The notes: generated by a model not told the origin, from the sequence alone. A DNA stretch of 6,936 nucleotides from Acinetobacter sp. UBA6641 (GCA_002455755.1 DKLL01000169.1:5101-12036); one strand, 5' to 3'; counted from the stretch's first letter, positions 1-5,890 are shown. Made by a program: numbers and translations.

Positions 1-2
1 AA

Positions 3-662
3 TTTCCTCGGGCAAAATCTAATTTGCATGATGAAGATTTTGAAATCCTGAAATGGTATGGCCGGGTGATTTCTAGCCAGACTACAGAGCAACAACTCCA
101 GGTTCTGGCCAATCGTAAAAATTTTGCCGGGCAGTTGGCACTGGCTGCTTTTTACCTCAAGCAGGGTGATTATGTTTTAGCGCAGCAGGTCTTGGATCAG
201 GCGAAAACACAGCAACGCTTAAACAATTTATTGGTTTTAATTCAGACCGATATTTATCTGGGGCAAAATAAAACCGATCAAGCTTATCAGGCGATTCATT
301 CTGCCGCGCGAATAATGCCGGAAAATCGGGCTTTAGCGCTTAAATATGCAGAAGTTTTGATTCGCCAGAAAGATGCTGCGCAGGCACAGAACCTGATTCA
401 GCGCTTTATCAATAAAAACCCACGGGATATACAGGCCTGGCGTTTGTTGCAGCAGGTAGCCAATATAGAGCGGCAATCACCGTTCAGGACAGTGAATGTG
501 CTGCGTTATCGTGCGGAAGTGGAATACTGGTCAGGATCGGAAGAAAATGCGATTAAGTCCTTGTTGCATGCACAGCGCCTGGTTAAAGATAATGAAATGT
601 TGGCAGCAAAATTGAAAGTACGGATTCAGGAAATGCAAAAAGAGCGACAACTCAGAATTTAA
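3..662 (+). CDS. BepA-like M48 family metalloprotease, C-terminal TPR region (5' partial)
   Basis: The frame is open to the left edge, so this is the last ~219 residues of a longer protein. The TTG at 24 is only an internal leucine codon, not a start. The HExxH catalytic part lies outside the window. What is visible is helical and repeat-like: pairs of amphipathic helices such as LALAAFYLKQGDYVLAQQ, then IYLGQNKTDQAYQAI, then ALKYAEVLIRQKDAAQAQN, then a long polar C-terminal helix ending QKERQLRI. From memory, the run LGQNKTDQA and the order of segments after it match the C-terminal TPR domain of Escherichia coli BepA (YfgC; LGQNKANEA there). That protein is a periplasmic protease and chaperone that helps assemble LptD and other outer-membrane proteins and degrades stalled ones; the TPR half contacts the BAM complex. 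Family assignment is fairly firm; orthology to BepA itself is inferred. The next gene starts 43 bases on and could be co-transcribed. Confidence 0.82.
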   Translation, partial: FPRAKSNLHDEDFEILKWYGRVISSQTTEQQLQVLANRKNFAGQLALAAFYLKQGDYVLAQQVLDQAKTQQRLNNLLVLIQTDIYLGQNKTDQAYQAIHSAARIMPENRALALKYAEVLIRQKDAAQAQNLIQRFINKNPRDIQAWRLLQQVANIERQSPFRTVNVLRYRAEVEYWSGSEENAIKSLLHAQRLVKDNEMLAAKLKVRIQEMQKERQLRI

Positions 663-705
663 TCGTATATGAGCTTGCAGTCATAATAAAAACAAGGAGT
701 GACAC

Positions 706-1074
706 ATGCTAGAAGGTCAATGCTTATGTGGAAGAGTAAAGTATCGTTATGAGGGTCAGATTGAAAAAACCATCATTTGTTACTGTAAAGATTGTCAAAT
801 GGCGCAAGGCTCCATCTTTGCCTGGAACAGTCCATTACAGCAATCAAAATTTGAAATTACCACTGGACTTAAATTTCTAAAAGAATATTTCCATAGCCCG
901 AATAAAGCCCGGGTTTTTTGTCAGGAATGCGCTAGTCCGATTTATTCATATCGTGTAGATTTACCCGGCATTATCCGTTTACGTTTGGGAACGGTCACCC
1001 AAGGTCATTTACCTGCGCCTTCTGAACACGCCTATATTCAATATAAACCTGATTTTCTGCACATCGATGAATAA
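706..1074 (+). CDS. GFA family (glutathione-dependent formaldehyde-activating enzyme-like) zinc protein
   Basis: A 122-residue protein, typical length for a single GFA/CENP-V domain. The zinc ligands are all present: C6 and C8 (QCLCG) with C72 and C75 (CQEC) form the structural site, and C25, C27 and C30 (CYCKDC) form the second site. This is the pattern known from Paracoccus Gfa, where the second zinc can be displaced by glutathione. The motif after the third cysteine, QMAQGS, fits the usual CxxC...GS region. Most members have no proven reaction, and the link to formaldehyde-glutathione condensation is disputed even for the founding enzyme, so only the fold and zinc binding are claimed. No glutathione-dependent formaldehyde dehydrogenase is nearby to support that pathway. 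The ATG is well supported by AAGGAG at 694-699, six bases upstream. Likely cytosolic: no signal peptide or membrane segment. Confidence 0.88.
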   Translation: MLEGQCLCGRVKYRYEGQIEKTIICYCKDCQMAQGSIFAWNSPLQQSKFEITTGLKFLKEYFHSPNKARVFCQECASPIYSYRVDLPGIIRLRLGTVTQGHLPAPSEHAYIQYKPDFLHIDE

Positions 1075-1099
1075 AATCTGCAGCTGAACTGATTCGGCT

Positions 1100-1108
1100 T
1101 GTGATAAT
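1100..1108 (+). promoter_or_regulatory. Putative extended -10 promoter for the secreted-protein gene at 1151
   Basis: TG-T-GATAAT is an extended -10 element (5 of 6 to TATAAT, plus the TG). No good -35 is seen 17 bases upstream, which extended -10 promoters can tolerate. It would start transcription near 1115, leaving a leader of about 36 bases. Predicted by eye only. Confidence 0.4.
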
Positions 1109-1150
1109 CTTTATACCTTGTGAATTTTAAATAATGAACAGAAACGGTCT

Positions 1151-1513
1151 ATGAAAAAAATATTATTGGCTTTATCGCTATTGGGGTATGTTGGCTTAAA
1201 TACAGCTTTTGCAGGTGTGGAGCAATATGTCGCAGTAGTGGAACAAATCTCAGCGCAGTACAAGCAGGATAGCAGAAACTTTTTTAGCAGTCTAAATGCG
1301 CAACAGACAAGCTTTACGCCCCAGCAGCAAATACAGTACTGTGCAATTGTGGGCCGTTATATAGATCGGTTATATCAGGCGGCAGATCAGAACAGGGAGT
1401 CTTTGGACCGGCAATTTAGACAAATGACCCGGCAAGATGTGATGAATCAAGTCATGTCATCAAAAGAAATGCTGATCTTGAAAAAATATAATATTCAGTG
1501 TGAGCTGAAATAA
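1151..1513 (+). CDS. Small secreted (periplasmic) protein of unknown function
   Basis: I do not recognise this 120-residue protein. It has a clear Sec signal peptide: MKK, a hydrophobic core to about residue 16, then NTAFA with likely signal peptidase I cleavage after A21. There is no lipobox cysteine, so a soluble periplasmic protein of about 99 residues is expected. The mature part is polar, glutamine-rich and probably mostly helical. It has exactly two cysteines (C64 and C117, four residues from the end), which suggests one disulfide joining the middle to the C-terminus. The ATG at 1151 is chosen because it places the signal peptide correctly, although the ribosome binding site is weak. 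A six-codon open frame (ATG at 1134) ends in a TGA overlapping this start. The gene is followed by a hairpin at 1550-1575 and faces yqeY. Confidence 0.75.
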   Translation: MKKILLALSLLGYVGLNTAFAGVEQYVAVVEQISAQYKQDSRNFFSSLNAQQTSFTPQQQIQYCAIVGRYIDRLYQAADQNRESLDRQFRQMTRQDVMNQVMSSKEMLILKKYNIQCELK

Positions 1514-1549
1514 TACAAATTATTTATGAGGGATTAGGGTAAAACATTG

Positions 1550-1575
1550 GAACTGTCTTTGCATAAAGGCAGTTC
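1550..1575. terminator. Hairpin between convergent genes, probable terminator (best for yqeY)
   Basis: GAACTGTCTTT, loop GCAT, then AAAGGCAGTTC: an 11-bp stem with one G-U pair and a four-base loop. It sits between the secreted-protein gene (stop at 1513) and the yqeY stop (1607). Read on the minus strand it is followed, after a few bases, by TGTTTTA, a modest U-tract. On the plus strand the following bases (AACGTTAAAG) are not U-rich. It therefore fits a terminator for rpsU-yqeY best; for the plus-strand gene it may act only as a 3'-end stabiliser. Confidence 0.65.
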
Positions 1576-1606
1576 AACGTTAAAGAATGATTTTAACAGT
1601 GGGGGA

Positions 1607-2053
1607 TTAGCCAAGTTTTGCTTTAATTTTAGCTGAAACCTGTGCAGGATCGGCGCGCCCGGCTATGAGCGGACGCAGAGAATTCATCACCTTACCCATA
1701 TCTTTCATGCTAGTAGCTTCTTGAGCAGTAATCGTCTGCGCAATGATAGAATCAAGCTCTTCCTCAGTCATAGCTTCTGGTAGAAATTGAGATAACACTT
1801 CAACTTCGGCTTGTTCCTTACTAGCTAAATCATCTCGACCAGCACCTTCAAAGGCTTTGATCGATTCTTTACGTTGTTTAATTTGCTTTTCAATGACCGC
1901 AAGAACTTGAGCGTCGTCAAGTTCTTTGCGCTCATCGACTTCGATTTGCTTAATTGCTGCCTGTAGACCACGTATTACCGTTAACTTATCCATTTCTTTA
2001 GCACGCATCGTTGCTTTCAAAACTTCAGTTATTTGGTTTTTTAAAGTAGTCAT
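1607..2053 (-). CDS. yqeY: GatB/YqeY domain-containing protein
   Basis: A 148-residue stand-alone YqeY-family protein. Characteristic parts are the N-terminal helix with AMRAKE-type sequence (TMRAKEMDKLTVIRGLQAAI), the ERKELDD acidic segment, the QIKQRKESIKAFEGAGR helix with its conserved R-D-D-L, LSQFLPEAMTEEEL, and a C-terminal GRADPAQVSAKIKAKLG. The last part resembles the tail domain of GatB, the amidotransferase subunit that contacts tRNA, so a tRNA-linked role is commonly proposed. The actual function of free YqeY is not established. It lies 34 bases downstream of rpsU on the same strand, with only a weak ribosome binding site, so translation after rpsU on a shared message is likely. 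This rpsU-yqeY pairing is common in Gammaproteobacteria. A hairpin at 1550-1575 lies just past the stop. Confidence 0.93.
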   Translation of the reverse strand: MTTLKNQITEVLKATMRAKEMDKLTVIRGLQAAIKQIEVDERKELDDAQVLAVIEKQIKQRKESIKAFEGAGRDDLASKEQAEVEVLSQFLPEAMTEEELDSIIAQTITAQEATSMKDMGKVMNSLRPLIAGRADPAQVSAKIKAKLG

Positions 2054-2087
2054 TTATTTAGTCCAGACAGTCAATCACAAATTAATC

Positions 2088-2303
2088 TTAGTAAAGGCGA
2101 GTAGTGCGAACCGATTCGCGAGCCAATTTCTTTTGGTAACGTTTAACAGCAGCAGCTTTTTTACGTTTACGTTCTTGAGTTGGTTTTTCATAGAATTCAC
2201 GTTTACGAACGTCAGCTAAAACACCCGCTTTTTCGCATGAACGTTTGAAACGACGGATAGCTACGTCTACTGGTTCGCCTTCTTTCAATTTAACTTGTGG
2301 CAT
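2088..2303 (-). CDS. rpsU: 30S ribosomal protein S21
   Basis: 71 residues, the usual gammaproteobacterial length. Diagnostic segments are the start [20 protein letters not shown], the [21 protein letters not shown] block, and the very basic [16 protein letters not shown] tail. S21 binds late to the 30S platform near the 3' end of 16S rRNA and affects initiation. The start is backed by TGAGGA (minus strand, 2310-2315), seven bases before ATG. It has a good promoter (2373-2401), a leader of about 63 bases containing a strong hairpin (2331-2356), and yqeY 34 bases downstream. In E. coli and many relatives rpsU leads the dnaG-rpoD operon. Here neither gene follows: the unit ends after yqeY. Confidence 0.98.
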
Positions 2304-2330
2304 GAAGAATCCTCATTAAGTTATGGATAA

Positions 2331-2356
2331 GATCTACGGCACGATTGCCTTAGATC
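2331..2356 (-). promoter_or_regulatory. Two-part hairpin in the rpsU 5' leader
   Basis: On the minus strand: GATCTA, A, GGCA, loop ATCG, TGCC, G, TAGATC. This is six base pairs, one A/G mismatch, four base pairs and a four-base loop. It would start about 10 bases after the predicted rpsU transcription start and end about 15 bases before the Shine-Dalgarno sequence, leaving the ribosome site free. It has no U-tract, so it does not look like an attenuator. A 5' stabiliser or a protein-binding site, possibly for S21 itself, are possible roles; neither is shown. Confidence 0.55.
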
Positions 2357-2372
2357 ACAAGTGAAGGACAGT

Positions 2373-2401
2373 ATTTTACTCATTTACATCTCATATCACA
2401 A
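2373..2401 (-). promoter_or_regulatory. rpsU-yqeY promoter (sigma-70 type)
   Basis: Minus strand -35 TTGTGA (2396-2401, 4 of 6), 17-base spacer, -10 TAAAAT (2373-2378, 5 of 6). Predicted start is near 2366. The whole element overlaps the tsaD promoter on the other strand. Confidence 0.65.
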
Positions 2402-2410
2402 GTCTATAAT
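2383..2410 (+). promoter_or_regulatory. tsaD promoter (sigma-70 type)
   Basis: -35 TTTACA (2383-2388, 5 of 6), 16-base spacer, and a perfect -10 TATAAT (2405-2410). Transcription would begin near 2417, giving a leader of about 33 bases to the ATG at 2450. The rpsU -35 lies inside this promoter's spacer. Confidence 0.7.
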
Positions 2411-2449
2411 AGCTTTAGCAATATTTAGATACGGGTAAAAGGCAGTTTA

Positions 2450-3466
2450 ATGATCGTTCTGGGCTTGGAAACTTCTTGTGATGAAACTGGGTTAGCACTC
2501 TATGACAGTGAAGTCGGCTTAATAGGACAGGTGCTATATAGTCAGATTAAACTGCATGCCGAATATGGCGGAGTGGTACCGGAACTGGCTTCACGCGACC
2601 ATGTGCGCAAGTTAATTCCTTTAATCAATCAGTTGCTTGAAGAAAGTAATATAAAAAAATCACAAATTGATGCAGTGGCCTATACACGTGGTCCCGGCTT
2701 GATGGGTGCACTCATGACCGGTGCATTGTTCGGTCGCACCCTGGCGTTCGCGTTGAATAAACCGGCTATTGGTGTGCATCATATGGAAGGTCATATGCTT
2801 GCGCCACTGTTGTCTAAAACTCCGCCAGAATTTCCGTTTGTCGCTTTATTGGTTTCTGGAGGGCATACCCAGCTCATGGCAGCCCATGGCATTGGCCAAT
2901 ATGAACTGCTCGGTGAATCGATTGATGATGCCGCAGGTGAAGCCTTTGATAAAGTCGCAAAAATGATGGGTTTACCTTATCCGGGTGGCCCAAATATTTC
3001 ACGTCTTGCAGAACAGGGTGATGCCACAGCTTTTGATTTTCCACGTCCAATGCTACATCAAGGTCTGGACTTTTCATTCAGCGGTCTAAAAACATCTGTT
3101 TCCATTCAGTTGAAAAAAGTAGAAGGTCAAGGTCGCGAAGCCGATATTGCTGCATCTTTCCAGGAAGCACTGGTAGATACGCTGGTTAAAAAATCGGTGA
3201 AAACCTTGAAACAAACCGGTTTAAAACGTTTGGTGATTGCGGGTGGTGTAAGTGCCAACAAGCGCTTACGTGAACGTTTAGAAGCAGACTTGGCCAAGAT
3301 TAAGGCACAGGTTTATTATGCTGAACCTGCTTTATGTACCGATAATGGCGCCATGATCGCCTTTGCCGGTTATCAGCGTTTGAAGGCCGGACAACAGGAT
3401 GGATTGTCGGTAACCACAACCCCACGCTGGCCGATGACCGAACTAACCAACCCAGGCTTAAAATGA
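2450..3466 (+). CDS. tsaD: tRNA N6-adenosine threonylcarbamoyltransferase
   Basis: Essential enzyme of the Kae1/Qri7/TsaD family, formerly Gcp or YgjD. It transfers the threonylcarbamoyl group from TC-AMP to A37 of tRNAs reading ANN codons (t6A), in the cytosol, working with TsaB and TsaE; TsaC supplies TC-AMP. 338 residues, full family length. ASKHA-fold motifs are all in place: [14 protein letters not shown] at the N-terminus, metal ligands H111 and H115 (HHMEGH), LVSGGHTQL (134-142), [14 protein letters not shown] (155-168), DFSFSGLKT (207-215), [11 protein letters not shown] (264-274) and the third metal ligand D298 (CTDNG). The ATG has AAAAGG seven bases upstream and its own promoter. 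It is divergent from rpsU, as in E. coli. No convincing terminator follows; the stop is only 24 bases from the end of a small opposite-strand frame. Confidence 0.98.
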   Translation: MIVLGLETSCDETGLALYDSEVGLIGQVLYSQIKLHAEYGGVVPELASRDHVRKLIPLINQLLEESNIKKSQIDAVAYTRGPGLMGALMTGALFGRTLAFALNKPAIGVHHMEGHMLAPLLSKTPPEFPFVALLVSGGHTQLMAAHGIGQYELLGESIDDAAGEAFDKVAKMMGLPYPGGPNISRLAEQGDATAFDFPRPMLHQGLDFSFSGLKTSVSIQLKKVEGQGREADIAASFQEALVDTLVKKSVKTLKQTGLKRLVIAGGVSANKRLRERLEADLAKIKAQVYYAEPALCTDNGAMIAFAGYQRLKAGQQDGLSVTTTPRWPMTELTNPGLK

Positions 3467-3490
3467 TTAGATTATAAAAAAAAGAGACGT

Positions 3491-3646
3491 TTACACTGCT
3501 GTCCTATCGTTGAATTCCTCAGGTGTTAAATGTGTGACTGTGGCAAGGATGCTACAGATTCCCCCATGTCTTGCACTGCGTTTTAAAGCAGTGTTTAAAA
3601 CTGGCTCAGGATCTTGTGTATCGGGAATAAAGATTTTTTTGCGCAC
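3491..3646 (-). CDS. Possible overlooked small protein (51 codons, GTG start) or gene remnant
   Basis: I do not recognise it. Reading the minus strand from GTG at 3646 gives 51 residues starting VRKKIFIPDTQDPEPVLN, with ALKRSARHGGICS in the middle and ending HLTPEEFNDRTAV before TAA. The composition looks like true protein: well-mixed charges, a conserved-looking RHGG turn, a hydrophobic ILATVTHL strand and a helix-type TPEEF start. Neighbouring non-coding DNA translates instead to low-complexity Asn/Lys/Ile strings. An in-frame TGA abuts the GTG, so it cannot extend upstream in this frame. No Shine-Dalgarno is seen close by. A TTGACA lies at 3678-3683 (minus), 17-18 bases from a weak -10, which would start transcription almost at the GTG. 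Alternatively, an A7 run just after the start (3634-3640) may have shifted the frame of a longer gene. It is convergent with tsaD. Confidence 0.4.
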   Translation of the reverse strand: MRKKIFIPDTQDPEPVLNTALKRSARHGGICSILATVTHLTPEEFNDRTAV

Positions 3647-3772
3647 TCAAAATATATTGTGAGTTCTCATTCTGGTCTGTCAAAAGTAGGGTTCAGCCTC
3701 CACAAAGTGACTTGAATTTTTAACGGAAAGATAAGGCTGTGAAAAATAAATATGAATATAAATAAATATCAA

Positions 3773-3784
3773 ATGTTTAAACAT
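3773..3784. repeat. Perfect 12-bp palindrome upstream of the GGDEF gene
   Basis: ATGTTTAAACAT reads the same on both strands. It lies 208 bases before the GGDEF start, in AT-rich non-coding DNA. It could be a dimeric-regulator site or chance in such composition. Confidence 0.3.
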
Positions 3785-3992
3785 AAAATGTCATTATATT
3801 GATTCGATGCTGAAATAAAATTCAAATTATGGGACAGTAGTGGCGTTTAGCCTCTTTTTAATTTAAAAGTTTATAAAGAATGAATTGATATCACTAGATT
3901 TTATATTCATGATAAGTTCTAATAATTGCAGAAAAATATTCTAAACTCTACAAACAAATAATTTTTGAGATGGTCGGCATAGGTTTATTCGG

Positions 3993-4934
3993 ATGGATAA
4001 TATAAATTTCAGAAGCTTTCAAGAGGCTGGTCAAGCTGTTCTTAAGTTTCTATATAAACGTTTCGGATTTAATTTATGGATGATTACCCGAGTAGAAGGT
4101 AAAGACTGGATTGTGCTTCAGAGTGAAGACCACGGTTATAATGTGCACCCAGGACAAGTATTTCAGTGGGCAGATTCTTTTTGTTTTCATATGATCGCCG
4201 GTAAAGGTCCTAAAATTGCTCCTCGATCAGAAGACATTCCTTTATATTCCACTGCACCCATTAACCAGCAAGTCAGTATTAAATCTTATATTGGTCAACC
4301 ACTTGTCCATGAAGATGGCAGCTTGTTCGGTACACTTTGTGCGATTGATCCTCAAGAGAAATCTGAAAACATTATTCAGGACGTAGAACTGATTGAGTTA
4401 TTTGGTCATTTGTTGAGCAACATCCTTCAGGCTGAACTTCGTCAAAATGAACACATTCGTCAGCATGAGCGTTTAGAAGCTGAAGCTTTAAGGGATGAAT
4501 TGACAGGCTTATATAACCGCCGCGCATGGGAAAGATTGCTCACTGCGGAAGAAGAGCGCTGTAAGCTTTACGGACATCCTGCTGCAGTTTTTTTTATCGA
4601 TCTTAATGATCTTAAAAAAGTGAATGACAGTCTGGGACATGATCAGGGAGATAAGCTGATTCAGCAGGCGGCACAGGTACTCAAACATACTGCACGTAGC
4701 AATGATATTGTGGCACGTTTAGGAGGGGATGAGTTTGTAATTCTAAATGTAGAAAGTGATGAATTAGGGACAGAAGTGCTGTTGAAGCGGCTTGAGCAAG
4801 CTTTAACACAAGCAAGGATTGATGCGGCGATTGGTGTTGCCATGCGACAACCTGCTCAAGGACTGTTTAAAGCAGCTGCAGAAGCAGATAAAAAAATGTT
4901 TGAGCATAAACGGCAACTCAAGTCTGAAGCATAG
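3993..4934 (+). CDS. GAF-GGDEF sensor diguanylate cyclase
   Basis: 313 residues, no signal peptide or membrane segment, so a soluble cytosolic enzyme. Residues ~10-147 form a GAF sensor domain, with the typical end SYIGQPL...DGSLFGTLCAIDP (98-120). A polar, probably coiled-coil signalling helix (~143-168) links to the GGDEF domain that starts at DELTGLYNRR (168-177). Catalytic features are intact: D203 in FFIDLNDLKKVND for metal, N211 and D220 (GHDQGD) for the guanine and metal region, and GGDEF at 244-248. An inhibitory I-site RSND (235-238) sits five residues before GGDEF, so feedback by c-di-GMP is expected. It should convert two GTP into c-di-GMP in response to an unknown GAF ligand; C64 and C116 lie in the GAF domain. 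No EAL or HD-GYP partner is in view. The ATG at 3993 has only a weak AGG at 3981. It ends six bases from a convergent gene. Confidence 0.93.
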   Translation: MDNINFRSFQEAGQAVLKFLYKRFGFNLWMITRVEGKDWIVLQSEDHGYNVHPGQVFQWADSFCFHMIAGKGPKIAPRSEDIPLYSTAPINQQVSIKSYIGQPLVHEDGSLFGTLCAIDPQEKSENIIQDVELIELFGHLLSNILQAELRQNEHIRQHERLEAEALRDELTGLYNRRAWERLLTAEEERCKLYGHPAAVFFIDLNDLKKVNDSLGHDQGDKLIQQAAQVLKHTARSNDIVARLGGDEFVILNVESDELGTEVLLKRLEQALTQARIDAAIGVAMRQPAQGLFKAAAEADKKMFEHKRQLKSEA

Positions 4935-4940
4935 AATTGG

Positions 4941-5507
4941 TTAGGATGACTTTGAACTGTTTTTCTCAATAAACTGATTAAATTGGTCTTTTAAGTCAAG
5001 ATATCTGGTATTTGTCTTGGCTTGGTTCCATTTTTGCTTGAAAATTTGGGCAGCGGCAGCCTTCACTTGATCTTCCGCACTATAAGGTAATTCATCCCGT
5101 CCATGTGAGCCACTTAGGCCTTTTTTATCCGCAGGAACAGCTCCTTTATATTTTTTACCCCCTTTATGATTGGCATAGCGTCGCGCACGCGTATAACCCA
5201 TTTGCAGAAATTTTCTGGCCATATCTGCGCCAACGAAATCATTTTTATCTAGATAACTTAAAAACAATTCGTAGATTTTTTCACTACTTTTCTGGGCTTT
5301 TTCCTGATCTGCAAATTGCCAGAAGGGAAGTATTTCTGACTTGTAAGGTTCAACCAATAAAACGCCTTGTTCACCACGCCCAATTCGATACAATTCGGGG
5401 CGTTTTCGAAAGTTGATGTTTTTAAAATCTAAAGAATAGTCAAAACTTTTTGAGAAAACTCTGGAATTTCGTCGCGGTATATTGTCGTTTCGATGATCAT
5501 CTTTCAT
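4941..5507 (-). CDS. DUF4385-type protein of unknown function
   Basis: 188 residues. The core from about residue 22 to 118 (FDYSLDFKNINFR, LYRIGRGEQGVLLVEPYKSE, LPFWQFAD, DFVGADMARKFLQMG, TRARRYANHKGGKKY) looks like the conserved family known as DUF4385; this match is from memory and not searched. The family has no known function. Basic residues are dense in the RARRYANHKGGKKYKG stretch, which might bind nucleic acid or phosphate, but that is only a guess. The first ~20 residues (MKDDHRNDNIPRRNSR) are a hydrophilic extension, and the C-terminus is polar and helical. No signal peptide, so cytosolic. The start is supported by AAAGGAA (minus, 5514-5520), about six bases upstream. Inverted repeats lie in its upstream region. 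It is convergent with the GGDEF gene, with stops six bases apart. Confidence 0.82.
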   Translation of the reverse strand: MKDDHRNDNIPRRNSRVFSKSFDYSLDFKNINFRKRPELYRIGRGEQGVLLVEPYKSEILPFWQFADQEKAQKSSEKIYELFLSYLDKNDFVGADMARKFLQMGYTRARRYANHKGGKKYKGAVPADKKGLSGSHGRDELPYSAEDQVKAAAAQIFKQKWNQAKTNTRYLDLKDQFNQFIEKNSSKSS

Positions 5508-5534
5508 TGCACTTTCCTTTAGAAAAGCAGAAAC

Positions 5535-5557
5535 CTAGGATGCATTATTTTTCCTAG
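5535..5557 (-). repeat. Inverted repeat in the leader of the DUF4385-type gene
   Basis: CTAGGA (5535-5540) and TCCTAG (5552-5557) form a perfect 6-bp inverted repeat with an 11-base loop. CCTAG occurs three times here (5534-5538, 5553-5557, 5558-5562), the last two in tandem. It sits 28-50 bases before the ATG at 5507, just upstream of the ribosome site, so it could be an operator or an mRNA hairpin. No regulator is suggested by the neighbours. Confidence 0.4.
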
Positions 5558-5574
5558 CCTAGATCATTTTGATG

Positions 5575-5593
5575 AACTTTTAAGCTTAAAGTT
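5575..5593. repeat. Near-perfect palindrome in the DUF4385/lipoprotein intergenic region
   Basis: AACTTTTAAGCTTAAAGTT is self-complementary except for one extra T in the left arm. It lies in the divergent region, nearer the DUF4385-type gene, beside a good -10-like TATGAT on the minus strand (5599-5604) that lacks a clear -35. A regulator site is possible; AT-rich chance is the alternative. Confidence 0.35.
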
Positions 5594-5890
5594 ACAAATC
5601 ATATAAATATGGGTGTAAGAGATTTGGAGGCAAAAATATTTGCAAAGCTTGAATAGTCGCTGGTTGAGTTAAGTAAGCAGGTTTAAATTAAAAGGCTGAT
5701 AAATTGCCAATATTGTTGGAAATATACATTAAAATTACAGAAAAATTTTTGACTTTAATTACTATTATTTAATCAATGTTATATAGGGCAAGGCAATAAA
5801 AGAAGTAGACAAAATGATGAAGTCTCATTGAATTGTTTTTTATACGGTAAATATCAATTTTCTTATTCAATAAAAATGTAAATAAAATTT

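Larger units (their letters stand above)
3467..3992. other. 526-bp interval between tsaD and the GGDEF gene
   Basis: The left part (3491-3646) holds the possible 51-codon gene on the minus strand. From about 3700 to 3992 the DNA is strongly AT-rich with no plausible coding frame. It contains a perfect 12-bp palindrome, ATGTTTAAACAT (3773-3784). Possible weak promoter elements for the GGDEF gene include TTGATA with CATGAT 17 bases on (from about 3886), and TTGCAG with TACAAA 17 bases on, closer to the gene. None is strong enough to call. No RNA gene or mobile-element end was recognised. Confidence 0.6.

Noticed and set aside
24..26. TTG as start of the first gene
   Set aside because: The frame continues open to the left edge with family-like sequence (FPRAKSN), and the TPR domain cannot stand as the whole M48 protein; the gene is simply cut by the window.
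1926..2219. Plus-strand 97-codon open frame
   Set aside because: It is antisense to yqeY and rpsU, both clearly real, and has a Ser/Phe/Thr-rich shadow composition.
2874..3077. Minus- and plus-strand frames inside tsaD
   Set aside because: They overlap a fully conserved essential gene in other registers and show no family features.
3574..3593. Hairpin CACTGC/GCAGTG as a tsaD terminator
   Set aside because: Only six base pairs with an eight-base loop and just three T after it, more than 100 bases past the tsaD stop, and inside the 51-codon frame.
3467..3661. Plus-strand open stretch opposite the 51-codon frame
   Set aside because: It has no early ATG, begins with Lys-rich sequence from an A-run and gives a cysteine-scattered translation; the minus strand is much more protein-like.
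5105..5416. Plus-strand 103-codon frame opposite the DUF4385-type gene
   Set aside because: Aromatic- and His-rich shadow of a well-supported gene with its own ribosome binding site.
5827..5871. ATTGAAT/ATTCAAT inverted repeat as a riboswitch or operator
   Set aside because: Arms are 31 bases apart in very AT-rich DNA, where such pairs are expected by chance; no further structure was seen.
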